DNA of 64,000 nt from Aliarcobacter faecis (GTDB taxonomy: Bacteria > Campylobacterota > Campylobacteria > Campylobacterales > Arcobacteraceae): assembly GCF_013201705.1 (NCBI RefSeq), contig NZ_CP053838.1:1-64000 (forward strand), in the 5' to 3' direction. Position 1 is the stretch's first letter; each line of letters begins with the position of its first letter. The translations under genes were made by a program, and so were the position numbers. This document shows, piece after piece, positions 33,678 to 42,117 of the stretch. The notes under the pieces were generated by a model, which saw only the letters and a list, made by a program, of their open reading frames with translations, searched no databases and was not told the DNA's origin.

Positions 33678-34862
33678 TTATTGTTTCTCTAAAAAATGTT
33701 TTAATTTTTTCATTATTAAGTTCTCCGAAAGATTTTCTTTATAAGTAAAGTATATTAAGGTTACTTTATTTTGCTTACATCTTAACTTTTTGATTTTATC
33801 TCTTTCTTGGGCTTTTTTTAATCCTTCAACTCCTCCAAATAATGGAACTGCTTTAAAATGCTGTGCACCTTGATATTCAACTGCAAGATTTAATTCAGGA
33901 ATAAATATATCAAGCCTTTGTCTATCTAACCATTGAGGTGAAGCTTCTCTAATTACATTATATTCAGGAAATATCATATCAATATAATTAAATAAAAGTG
34001 TTTCATTTATCCATCTTTCACCAATTTTTGCAATATTCTTAATTACTCTGATTTCATTTTCTGCATCTCTTTCAGTAATTTCTTTTTCAATTTCTAATTT
34101 TTTTATATATGCACCATATCTTACTTTTACTTCTGAACCATACATTTTAGAACAGTACATCAAGTCAGAGTTTTTATTAGTACAAATATGACAAATAGAT
34201 TCTTTAAAGCTATTATTTTCAAGTGCTTTTTCAATGTGTTGATGGGTATTAGATAGCTGTGAGTCTTTTTTTGATTTTTCAATAGCTTTCTTAAAACAAT
34301 TACAAAAATATGTTTCCCCTGTAATCTTATTATAAAATGTTTGTCTCCATTCCCATACTCCTGAATGAGATGGTAGTAATATTTCTTCATTAAATTTTGT
34401 CAAAGAATTGAATATTTCAGATAATATTTTTTTATCAAATATTAATCCAAGTATCTCAATATCTATCTTGTTTTTTGTTTTTAGATTTGCTTTTTTTACT
34501 TTTATATATTTAATTACATCATATCCATAATCAACAGGTTGCTGCTTTATAAAAGATGGAAGTTTTAATTCATCAACATTTATAATTTCCTCTTTTGCAC
34601 TATAAATAGTAAAGTTATTATAATGTAGTGTTAAAGAATTCTTGTCTATGTAATCTTGTAAAGATAAAAATTTGTCATAGTAGTTATTATTGTATTTATG
34701 TTTAATTTCTTGTATGTTGTTATTAATGGAGAAAGATGGAGTAATAAATGAGATAAAACTATAATATATATCATCAGCGATTGTATTTGTTGATAAATTA
34801 ATATTTTTGCAACATTCGAATATAAACTCTTCTTTTGTAAAATTAAATTCTAATACATTCAT
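33678..34862 (-). CDS. PD-(D/E)XK-like nuclease with N-terminal unknown domain
   Basis: A 394-residue protein. The C-terminal 120 residues contain QWLDRQRLDIFIPELNLAVE then YQGAQHFKAV, with the Asp, Glu-x-Gln and a following conserved Lys stretch (KKAQERDKIKKLRC) of a Vsr/DUF559-like PD-(D/E)XK nuclease. Around 205-255 lie three short Cys motifs (YFCNCF, ICHIC, MYCSK) that probably bind zinc. The N-terminal 190 residues are not recognised. It is the first gene of an operon with the DUF2971 gene. AAAAGGCATAAAGTA precedes the ATG. A DNA-cutting effector is a fair inference; the target is unknown. Confidence 0.72.
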   Translation of the reverse strand: MNVLEFNFTKEEFIFECCKNINLSTNTIADDIYYSFISFITPSFSINNNIQEIKHKYNNNYYDKFLSLQDYIDKNSLTLHYNNFTIYSAKEEIINVDELKLPSFIKQQPVDYGYDVIKYIKVKKANLKTKNKIDIEILGLIFDKKILSEIFNSLTKFNEEILLPSHSGVWEWRQTFYNKITGETYFCNCFKKAIEKSKKDSQLSNTHQHIEKALENNSFKESICHICTNKNSDLMYCSKMYGSEVKVRYGAYIKKLEIEKEITERDAENEIRVIKNIAKIGERWINETLLFNYIDMIFPEYNVIREASPQWLDRQRLDIFIPELNLAVEYQGAQHFKAVPLFGGVEGLKKAQERDKIKKLRCKQNKVTLIYFTYKENLSENLIMKKLKHFLEKQ

Positions 34863-35018
34863 TACTTTATGCCTTTTATTATATGAAAAATATTAACAAA
34901 AAAAAGTAATATTTTTAATTAGAATGTTCTATAACCTGTTCTATTAGGGAAATAATCACTACTTTACAATCCTTTCAATATATGAGATAAATAGTAAATT
35001 CAAAACAAAGGATTTATT

Positions 35019-35582
35019 ATGAATGTAGGTTATGCAAGAGTTTCAACTTCAAGCCAAAATCTTGAGAATCAAATTGATCAACTCAAGAGTGCTGGTTGTA
35101 AAAAGATTTTCTCAGAAAAAAAGTCAGGGAAGAATGAGTCAAATCGGGAACAGTTTAAGATAATGATGGACTTTGTAAGAGAAGGTGATGTACTTTATAT
35201 TACAAAACTTGATAGATTAGCAAGGTCTGTAATAGATCTTCATAATATTGCAAAATTTTTAGAAAACAAAGATGTAAATTTAAAAGTATTACATCAAAAT
35301 ATTGATACTACATCTCCAGCAGGTAGACTATTATTTACAATGTTAGGTGCTATTGCAGAATTTGAACGTGATTTAATAAATGAACGTGTTAGAGAAGGAA
35401 TTGAAGCTGCAAAGAAAAAAGGTGTTCAGTTTGGTAGAAGAGCTATTCTAAGTACTAAAGAGAAGAATGTTATATACAAACAACACGAAAAAGGAAAGTC
35501 TGTTGCATTTTTATCCAAGATTTTTCATGTAGCACGTAATACTATCTATAGGGCAATTAAAGACATAGCTAAAAAGAAGTAG
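35019..35582 (+). CDS. Serine recombinase (resolvase/invertase)
   Basis: A 187-residue small serine recombinase with catalytic Ser9 in VGYARVS, KLDRLARSVIDL, TTSPAGRLLFTMLGAIAEFER and an HTH tail (KSVAFLSKIFHVARNTIYRA). It is different from the Tn3 resolvase at the left. It is the only plus-strand gene within the cassette array, so it was inserted, or it belongs to a small element of its own. No companion transposase or inverted repeats could be found. Ends in a perfect palindrome that is probably its terminator, followed at once by leader copy D. AAAGGATTTATT precedes the ATG. Confidence 0.9.
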   Translation: MNVGYARVSTSSQNLENQIDQLKSAGCKKIFSEKKSGKNESNREQFKIMMDFVREGDVLYITKLDRLARSVIDLHNIAKFLENKDVNLKVLHQNIDTTSPAGRLLFTMLGAIAEFERDLINERVREGIEAAKKKGVQFGRRAILSTKEKNVIYKQHEKGKSVAFLSKIFHVARNTIYRAIKDIAKKK

Positions 35583-35598
35583 TCAAGTTGACTACTTC
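35576..35598 (+). terminator. Palindrome at the end of the serine recombinase gene
   Basis: Perfect 11-bp inverted repeat around one base (GAAGTAGTCAA ... TTGACTACTTC) overlapping the TAG stop. The lack of a loop means it could equally be a recombinase or regulator binding site; a T-run is not obvious. Confidence 0.5.
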
Positions 35599-35599
35599 A

Positions 35600-35676
35600 A
35601 GATGTTCAACAATTCAACTCTTTTTGGAACAGACTATTTTTCAGTAAAAACTGTTCCAAAAGTAAGAGGTTTAGCA
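35600..35676 (-). repeat. Leader repeat copy D (partial)
   Basis: Only the attC-proximal part of the leader is here: CTCTTACTTTTGGAACAG, the inverted TGTTCCAAAAAG and GTTGAATTGTTGAAC. The TATAAT half is missing and is replaced by the serine recombinase gene, so that gene appears to have replaced or split the leader. Confidence 0.65.
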
Positions 35677-35748
35677 ACTTAACGTTTAAAATGACCAATC
35701 AAAAATCCGCTCGCGGGTTTTTGATTGGTCTCCTTTTGATTGTTATAC
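35677..35748 (-). other. attC-like site 12
   Basis: ACTTAAC (35677) and GTTATAC (35742) flank the strong stem GACCAATCAAAAATCCG / CGGGTTTTTGATTGGTC. The repeat-protein gene stops inside it. Confidence 0.9.
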
Positions 35749-36081
35749 AATCTTCTTGATGAGGAAATGGTAAGTAGCGACAATTTCTGGATCTAACTCA
35801 CGTTCCATGCCCTTGATTGTGAAATCGCTAATTTTTCCGATAGTTTTGCCTGCTCCAAGGGAAGAACCATCACGAACTGTGTCACCTTTGACATTCAATA
35901 TAGCTTTTCCTGCTCCTTTAGATGATCCATCACGGATGATACCATCCTTTATATTTCCCAAAGAGCTTCCTGCTCCTTTAGATGATCCATTTCGAATGAT
36001 TCCATCTTTGATATTTCCAAGTGCTTGACCACTACCAAGCGAATTTCCATCTCTTATAACACCATCTTTAAAATTTGCCAT
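35743..36081 (-). CDS. Protein built of 20-residue tandem repeats (cassette)
   Basis: A 112-residue protein with four near-perfect 20-residue repeats (residues 4-83), each reading like IKDGIIRDGSSKGAGSALGN, then ISDFTIKG and a 22-residue tail. The regular Gly, Ile and Ser spacing predicts a closed or stacked beta-structure. Such small repeat proteins are often annotated as hypothetical in bacteria; no function is known to me. Excellent AGGAG site before the ATG, the stop inside attC-like site 12, and site 13 upstream define a one-gene cassette. The repeats could change number by recombination. Confidence 0.75.
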   Translation of the reverse strand: MANFKDGVIRDGNSLGSGQALGNIKDGIIRNGSSKGAGSSLGNIKDGIIRDGSSKGAGKAILNVKGDTVRDGSSLGAGKTIGKISDFTIKGMERELDPEIVATYHFLIKKIV

Positions 36082-36112
36082 TTTGTCTCCTGTTCTTATG
36101 TTTGGGTTCGAG

Positions 36113-36169
36113 CTACAACGTTTGACTTTACTGATAGATTTATCTATTCAGTGCTAGGTTTTGTTGTAT
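36113..36169 (-). other. attC-like site 13 (right end of array)
   Basis: CTACAAC (36113) and GTTGTAT (36163) flank ACTGATAGAT / ATCTATTCAGT. Sister of site 11. It lies immediately after the Detocs operon, which is the last unit of the array that has an attC-like site. Confidence 0.82.
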
Positions 36170-37381
36170 TTAAATATATCGCTTTGCATACTCATATAAA
36201 AAATTTGCACTTGTATATGCCGCATATTCTTGAAACCCATCATTCTTATCTTTATCAGCGAAGTCACATACAGACTTTATAACCAAAGGTTCAGGCTTAG
36301 GCTTTGTTGCATGTTTTGAAGCATATATAAGCCCATAAGCCTCCATTTCTATCCCAAGAAGTTTTCTAGATTGTAATTTTATTGCACTAGTAATGTTTTC
36401 ATTTGCTATTACTGCCGCACCTGATGCAACTGGCCCAGTATGGACAGACAGAACATTTTTGATTTTACTGTATTTCCAATCTTCTCTTAATTTATTTAGA
36501 AATTGTGTATCATTTGATAGCTCTTTGATTTTTAAAATTATATCTCCATCAATTGTTTCTTGTTTTGGATCAATTTCAAAAAGATCTTTACCATCGTCAT
36601 TGATTTTTAATTTACCAGAACCAGAATCCCAACTAGGATTAAAAACAAGAATATCACCTAATTCTACTTCACCTTTAATTCCAGCTGCTATTCCTGTCAT
36701 GGTTAGATATCTTGGTCGAAACATTTCGATTGTTTGAGTGGCTAATACTGCAGTCGGTACCATTCCCATTTTATCAATGGATATAGCAATTACTTTTAAT
36801 TTTTTTTGTTCAAACTCAAAAAAAGTTTCATAAAAAGACAATGATGTATTATCTTTTTTTACATTAACCCAATTTTCAGATAAGTCCTTAATAGCTTTAA
36901 ATTCTGGGTTTTCAAGTGCACATATTATAGCAATATCATAATCATACTCATTTGTATCCTGTTCGCAAGAAATAAGATATTCAAGTCTATCTACCAATAA
37001 TTTTTCCCATTCATTTTTAGATGAATGATAATAAATTATATGTAAAAGATTTTCATGAAAATCTTTTTTAACCCTACTTAATTCCTCTTCACATTCTGTA
37101 ATACCAATAATCTCTTTTGGTTGGTGATATCTTCTATCATTTTGAAATTCTTTTAAAAAGTCTAAACCAGCCATAGATTGAATTTCCTGACTATCAGCTC
37201 TATTGGGCAATCGCATATCCAATAATAGAACATCAAACATTGTACTTCTGAGTATTTTTTTTGCATCAATTATATTAGTACATACTGTGAAATCACTTCG
37301 AACAGCGACATTAGCATTTATTAAAACTGTTATAATTTTTTCTTTTTTTAATTCATTATCTTCAATAAATAATATCTTCAT
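36170..37381 (-). CDS. dtcC: Detocs effector DtcC: receiver domain plus nucleoside phosphorylase-like domain
   Basis: A 403-residue effector of the Detocs defence system. Residues 1-145 are a response-regulator receiver (LFIEDNE; phospho-acceptor Asp55 in VLLLDMRLP). From about 160 comes a PNP/UDP-phosphorylase-type domain: YDIAIICALENPEFKAI, GIAAGIKGEVELGDI, LLGIEMEAYG and VIKSVCDFADKDKND. In characterised Detocs systems this domain splits ATP into adenine and ribose triphosphate upon infection, emptying the cell of ATP. Its start overlaps the dtcB stop (ATGA), so it is coupled. The stop falls right beside attC-like site 13, so the whole three-gene system travels as a cassette. Confidence 0.9.
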   Translation of the reverse strand: MKILFIEDNELKKEKIITVLINANVAVRSDFTVCTNIIDAKKILRSTMFDVLLLDMRLPNRADSQEIQSMAGLDFLKEFQNDRRYHQPKEIIGITECEEELSRVKKDFHENLLHIIYYHSSKNEWEKLLVDRLEYLISCEQDTNEYDYDIAIICALENPEFKAIKDLSENWVNVKKDNTSLSFYETFFEFEQKKLKVIAISIDKMGMVPTAVLATQTIEMFRPRYLTMTGIAAGIKGEVELGDILVFNPSWDSGSGKLKINDDGKDLFEIDPKQETIDGDIILKIKELSNDTQFLNKLREDWKYSKIKNVLSVHTGPVASGAAVIANENITSAIKLQSRKLLGIEMEAYGLIYASKHATKPKPEPLVIKSVCDFADKDKNDGFQEYAAYTSANFLYEYAKRYI

Positions 37382-37836
37382 TTTTTATCCCCTTGTATAA
37401 AACGAATAGTTTCTATTAAGTCATCTTGCCATTCATTTTTTGTCATATTGTAAAATATTGTTTTTTTATATCCTTGATATCCAATATCTTCTAACTGCTT
37501 AGTTAAATCATATAGGTTGATTTTTTCAGTATCTTCTCCAAAGTTTTCAAATTGTGTAATAATAATTACTGGAGTAAGTATATTTCTTCGCTTCATTTGC
37601 AACATAATTTCTTTCCCTGCAAAATGTCTAGGTCTTCCACCTTTTTCTTGTGAGGATATATCAAATGTAAGCATACTCATATCAAGTAAGATAAAGTCAT
37701 ACTTTGGTTTTAGGGCTTCAATCAAACCTGATTTATATGCTGTTTTTATTTCTACAGACAAGTCAAAATATTCTTGTAAAATATTTTGTAAATGTTCAGA
37801 TTTATAGTTGTCATCTTCAATTATTAAACATTGCAT
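37378..37836 (-). CDS. dtcB: Detocs DtcB: stand-alone receiver protein
   Basis: A 152-residue single receiver domain: CLIIEDDNYKSEHLQ acidic pair at the start, phospho-acceptor Asp52 in FILLDMSM, PVIIITQF in the position of the conserved Thr/Ser, and KTIFYN near the end. There is no output domain. In Detocs the small receiver acts as a phosphate sink that keeps the system quiet against accidental activation of the kinase. Spaced 2 bases from dtcA and overlapping dtcC by four bases, giving the standard gene order. Confidence 0.88.
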   Translation of the reverse strand: MQCLIIEDDNYKSEHLQNILQEYFDLSVEIKTAYKSGLIEALKPKYDFILLDMSMLTFDISSQEKGGRPRHFAGKEIMLQMKRRNILTPVIIITQFENFGEDTEKINLYDLTKQLEDIGYQGYKKTIFYNMTKNEWQDDLIETIRFIQGDKK

Positions 37837-37838
37837 AA

Positions 37839-40800
37839 TTATTCCTTCCTCTTGCCAAAGTGTATTTCAACAATAAATTTGTCACCCTGATAATAAAAGT
37901 CAATGAATCTATTACCCATAACCATATCATAGGTTAATATTTTTACAATTTTATAAAAACCTGTACCACCCTCAGTTCCTACACTTTGTCCATACATTTT
38001 ATTTCGTATATTATCTCTGATTTCTTCTATTTTTTGAGTATTCAACTTAATATTTAAATTTTCTTTTATTTGATTAGTGACATAAAGTCTATATTCATAT
38101 TGTTTTTCATCCGATTTATCTAATAACAAATTGATTTTCTCACATTCACTATCGCTGTGTTTTATTGCATTGTCAAACAATATATACAAAATATCAACAA
38201 ACCCTTTTAGAAATAATCCTTTAAATTTATCTTTGATCTTAATATCAGCATTTAATTTTATAAAATTATTAGCATGAACATTTTTAATAACTTCTTTTGT
38301 AATACTTACTGGCAATGTAAATTCAAAGTCAGCTATACTAGATATTGTCTGTCTAGTGAACCATTGTTTTAATGTTTCTAAGTTTCTTTGTAGTATCGTA
38401 GATTCATGTCTTATAACATCACGAATCTCAGATAAATTATTTTTATTTTGAATAGTTTCAATTTTTAGATTTAATTCTTTAAATATATGTTGAATTTTTG
38501 GAATAAGCTCATTCAATATTATATATCTAATATTCTCTAGATTTATTTCTGTATGACGCCATAAAACTTCTAATAATATATTTTCAAACTCTTCAAAGGA
38601 TGGTTCTTCATCTAATTGATTGTATATCGCTATAGAAATTTCCTCTGTTAAGTCATATCTAAATAATCCATTTTTTGTATTCTCCTTATCAGTAACGATT
38701 TGAATATATTGATCTTTAAAACCATTAATAGATTTTTCAATATCATTGGAAAATGTAGCTAAAATTTCCATTATTTTAGCATCAATTTGGAAATTTATTT
38801 GCCAATAAGCATTATCTTGTTTTATAAATAAATTAGATTTGATTAATGAACTTGTTAAAAAGTTATATAATTTTCCATGTCTAATATTTGTACTTATAAA
38901 ACCATTTAACCCATATTCATTGCTAAAAACAAAGTATTCTTTAACATCACTTAGAGCATTTTGTAATAAGGGAATAATGTCATTTTTAGGATATGGTATA
39001 TTAACTCCAAATGTATTATTTATTAAAACCTTATTATTTAAATCTCTTTTTAAAGTAGTAGAATTTTTTACCAAATCAATATACCTTAAATAGTATTCAG
39101 CTAAATTAGATTGTAGTTTAGATTTAATACCTTCTTCGTTTACATATATTTTATTCTGCTCAATTACTTGTATATATTTTGATATTAAAGACTGCTCTGT
39201 TATATTCTTGATTTCTTTTAATAAGATATGGCTGGAACTTACTTTTTGTTCTACTAAAAATTGACAAATATTAATCCTTTCAGACTCCACTTCTTCAGTA
39301 TTTTCAAAATATATTGATGAATCCAATATTTGACTCTTACAGTTGAACTGGAGAAAAAAATCTAATTTATTTTTATCGAATCTTTCATAGTTATTAATAA
39401 GTTCACTCGGCTTTGTATAGCCATTTTCCTCTAAAAAAATCTCATATCGAATCATTTTTTGAGAATCAAATTTATTCGAGATATATTTACTATACAGCTC
39501 ATACAAAATAGATGTTTCAATATCTTTGTCAAAGTCAGTGGAATGGTATTGTTCTATATATTCTATTATCTCTTGTAAAGGTAAATTATAGATGAGAGAC
39601 TTGTTAAATAAATATCCCTCCACAATAGCTTTTATACAGTTTTGAATTTCTTTATATTTAAAGTATAAATATGATAATTCAACGATTGCATAATATTTAT
39701 CTAAAATATTTCCATTTTTAATAATGTCTTTGTAAATTTCTATCTGCTGTTCTTTAGGAATTGTTTCAGGGTTTATTTTTATATTATATTTTTGTAGTCG
39801 AAATGATGGAATTTTTTCATCAATATTAAAGTTTTCTTTATTTAATAATTGATACGTAATAGATTCTTGATAAGTTTTTTGCATATCAGTTATCAATATT
39901 CGATATCTAGCATCATCAATTATTGATTGTTCTCGGACATCATATAAAAATGTATGTAAGCCTCCTGTTTTAAGACTTGAATCTGCTACAGGTATATTGT
40001 AAAATGGAATATTTTTATATATAAATTGAGTTATCACAGTTGATATTGATAACGAAGAAAGTTCTAGTGCTATCTTTAAGAGCTTATTAATAGAGTTTAT
40101 TAAATTTTTATCTTTTAGAATGATACTCTTGTAATATTCATATATATTAAATATGATAGAATTGTTATCAATTGATACTTCTATTAAATTGTCATCTGTC
40201 GCACATCTTATCTCTGATTTGATTAATATTTCAATAAGGTTGATATTGAATGTTAAATAATTTTCAAGTTCTTTTAAACACAAATCATAAGACTCTTTGT
40301 AATATCCCATTGTATATAAATCTAGTATTCTGATATATTTGCTATTGTCTATATCTATATCATTATAATTTAATTTTGTACTTTTTATTAATAATGGTTT
40401 TAATTCAATATCTTTGATATTATTATCTAGTTTGATTAGATATTTATTTAAAAAGTCAACGGGTAGACTGTAATAATTATTATTAGAGCAAATTGAAAAT
40501 AAAGTTTTTTTCAAACTAATATATTTATCAATAGTAGGACTTTCTCTTTCAAAATATAAGAAATATACAAGATTTTCAGGGTCAGCATTTAATGAATTGG
40601 CTTTAAACTCAAAATAAGTTTTTATATTTGGATAATCTCTCCACATTTTTTTAAAGTTTTTATCATATTGTTCATATGATAATTCATTTTCAAGTTTTTG
40701 ACTAAAGTGATATACTAATAAAGCAGAAGCATTTGGTAACTCTTTTCTAATTGTTTCTGCGTACTCTTTTTGTTCCCTCAATCCATTCATTTTAGATAAT

Positions 40801-41237
40801 AATAAAAGCTTATTTTCTATATACCAATGTGACAAACCTAACTCATATTTTATTTCATTTAATATATTTGAAGCTTCTTCATACTTAGCATAAAGTAATA
40901 AATTATTGAATTGTTCTGATTTTGATATAAATAAATTTATTTTTTCAGAATGATATATAACATTAAGATAAGTCCACCATACTTCTTGTTCTAAAGTTCC
41001 TTGAGAAACCATTGCTTCAGTTTCAATATCTTTATAATCAATAGGAAATGTTGAACCTAAAATATTATTTTTTATTAAGGGGTTAGAGATAAGTTTAGAA
41101 AAATTATTTTCAACTAAGCGCATTGCTGCATCTTTTTTTAAATAATTCGTAATCCAAATTGGATTTTTCAATCGTGCAATTTTTAAGAAAAAATCTTTTT
41201 GTTCAGAATTTAGTTTTGATTTCTTTTTTTTGCTCAA
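37839..41237 (-). CDS. dtcA: Detocs sensor histidine kinase DtcA
   Basis: A 1132-residue protein. About 880 N-terminal residues are helical repeats with no transmembrane span (for example KYEEASNILNEIKYELGLSH), a cytoplasmic sensor. The C-terminal 230 are a histidine kinase: EIRDVIRHESTILQRNLETL with the probable phospho-His, the N-box FDNAIKHSDSE, and the G-rich VGTEGGTGFYKIVKIL ATP lid. This fits DtcA of the Detocs system: it senses infection and phosphorylates DtcC. The start follows AAGGAAATTA, 42 bases from the TATAAT of leader copy E. The size is larger than many DtcA proteins but the layout and neighbours are right. Confidence 0.9.
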   Translation of the reverse strand: MSKKKKSKLNSEQKDFFLKIARLKNPIWITNYLKKDAAMRLVENNFSKLISNPLIKNNILGSTFPIDYKDIETEAMVSQGTLEQEVWWTYLNVIYHSEKINLFISKSEQFNNLLLYAKYEEASNILNEIKYELGLSHWYIENKLLLLSKMNGLREQKEYAETIRKELPNASALLVYHFSQKLENELSYEQYDKNFKKMWRDYPNIKTYFEFKANSLNADPENLVYFLYFERESPTIDKYISLKKTLFSICSNNNYYSLPVDFLNKYLIKLDNNIKDIELKPLLIKSTKLNYNDIDIDNSKYIRILDLYTMGYYKESYDLCLKELENYLTFNINLIEILIKSEIRCATDDNLIEVSIDNNSIIFNIYEYYKSIILKDKNLINSINKLLKIALELSSLSISTVITQFIYKNIPFYNIPVADSSLKTGGLHTFLYDVREQSIIDDARYRILITDMQKTYQESITYQLLNKENFNIDEKIPSFRLQKYNIKINPETIPKEQQIEIYKDIIKNGNILDKYYAIVELSYLYFKYKEIQNCIKAIVEGYLFNKSLIYNLPLQEIIEYIEQYHSTDFDKDIETSILYELYSKYISNKFDSQKMIRYEIFLEENGYTKPSELINNYERFDKNKLDFFLQFNCKSQILDSSIYFENTEEVESERINICQFLVEQKVSSSHILLKEIKNITEQSLISKYIQVIEQNKIYVNEEGIKSKLQSNLAEYYLRYIDLVKNSTTLKRDLNNKVLINNTFGVNIPYPKNDIIPLLQNALSDVKEYFVFSNEYGLNGFISTNIRHGKLYNFLTSSLIKSNLFIKQDNAYWQINFQIDAKIMEILATFSNDIEKSINGFKDQYIQIVTDKENTKNGLFRYDLTEEISIAIYNQLDEEPSFEEFENILLEVLWRHTEINLENIRYIILNELIPKIQHIFKELNLKIETIQNKNNLSEIRDVIRHESTILQRNLETLKQWFTRQTISSIADFEFTLPVSITKEVIKNVHANNFIKLNADIKIKDKFKGLFLKGFVDILYILFDNAIKHSDSECEKINLLLDKSDEKQYEYRLYVTNQIKENLNIKLNTQKIEEIRDNIRNKMYGQSVGTEGGTGFYKIVKILTYDMVMGNRFIDFYYQGDKFIVEIHFGKRKE

Positions 41238-41255
41238 TTAATTTCCTTTTCTTTA

Positions 41256-41325
41256 ATACAACTATTTAATAATCATACATTATATACAAGATAGCCTAAA
41301 AATAAATAAATAAATAATATATATA
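41256..41325 (-). repeat. Leader repeat copy E, promoter-proximal half
   Basis: CTATCTTGTATATAATGTATG and AATAGTTGTAT in pieces match the promoter half of the leader, with TATAAT at 41284-41279 and the dtcA start 42 bases on. The other half of the copy appears at 42118, so copy E seems split by the intervening genes. Confidence 0.65.
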
Positions 41326-41485
41326 AATGATATTTTTCTAACATTAATTTTTGAGAATTAATTAAGTTAGTAACATACTCTTCATTGTCAATCTCTATTA
41401 AGTGTGTCTTTAATCTTTGTTCTAAAAAAATTCTCATTTCAGGTGACAGTTCATTTATTTTATTAATCAGATTAGTTTTAGTCAT
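41273..41485 (-). CDS. Possible small protein overlapping the leader repeat
   Basis: A 70-codon frame (MTKTNLINKINELSPEMRIF, then IEIDNEEYVTNLINSQ). The first 45 residues look like real helical protein, but the last 20 are read from the leader repeat and are unnaturally hydrophobic, so the original C-terminus was probably lost. There is no clear ribosome site. Could be the N-terminal remnant of a gene cut by the leader. Confidence 0.35.
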   Translation of the reverse strand: MTKTNLINKINELSPEMRIFLEQRLKTHLIEIDNEEYVTNLINSQKLMLEKYHLYILFIYLFLGYLVYNV

Positions 41486-41543
41486 GGTAAATTCTTATAT
41501 GTATATTACTTATTGTAATTTGTTCTTTCAAATATTTAATCAT

Positions 41544-41960
41544 TTAGTATTTCTCACTTTTATCATCTTCTAATTCAGCATAATCAGCTGTAAAATGAAG
41601 ATTGTCAATCCAATCTTGGATAGTAGTAAATTTCAAAAAATCATTTCTATCATATTTTAGTTTATTGATAACATCAATAGCAAACTGCTCATAATGTTTT
41701 AAAGCAAATTCATCATTCTTATAATCAGCAAGTATTGCTAGTGCAGCTTGTCTTGGACCAGCACCATTGTATCCCCAAAGAACACCCATTGAAATATTTT
41801 TTAAATCTATTCTTGAGTCTATCACTTTATTCTCTTTAAATATATGATGTCTAGAATCTTCAGATCCTTTTTTATTAAATTCTAAAAAATATCCATTTTT
41901 TGGTTTTTCTTTTTTTAAATTAAAAATAAAAGAGAATAAATTTATTGATGGTAATTCCAT
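41544..41960 (-). CDS. DUF6166-type protein
   Basis: From the ATG at 41960, preceded by AAGGAAAACA, the product is 138 residues; a longer frame to 42011 lacks a ribosome site. The motif SMGVLWGYNGAGPRQAALAI followed by ILADY, FALKHYEQFAIDVI and a C-terminal WIDNL segment fits the DUF6166 family (WGYGGSGPAQLALAIL pattern). Such proteins are common on plasmids, phages and islands. I know of no established function. It lies between the two halves of leader copy E. Confidence 0.7.
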   Translation of the reverse strand: MELPSINLFSFIFNLKKEKPKNGYFLEFNKKGSEDSRHHIFKENKVIDSRIDLKNISMGVLWGYNGAGPRQAALAILADYKNDEFALKHYEQFAIDVINKLKYDRNDFLKFTTIQDWIDNLHFTADYAELEDDKSEKY

Positions 41961-42117
41961 TGTTTTCCTTTTTTTCAAATTTGATTTTATAGCAGAATCA
42001 CTTAACATCAAGAAGCATAATTAAAAAACTCTAATTTTTTCAGAATAAGGTCTATCTCTAGAGCCATTATTTATTGTTTGGAGTGGTAATATAAAAATTT
42101 AAAAGTATCTAAGTTAA

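Noticed and set aside
35743-36081. CRISPR-like array suggested by regular 60-bp repeats
   Set aside because: The repeats are contiguous with no spacers, stay in one reading frame and encode a regular 20-residue protein motif.
36393-36737. Open frame of 114 codons opposite dtcC, and similar ones opposite dtcA, dtcB, znuC and the helicase
   Set aside because: All are mirror images of strong coding sequences with no independent evidence such as ribosome sites or domain motifs.
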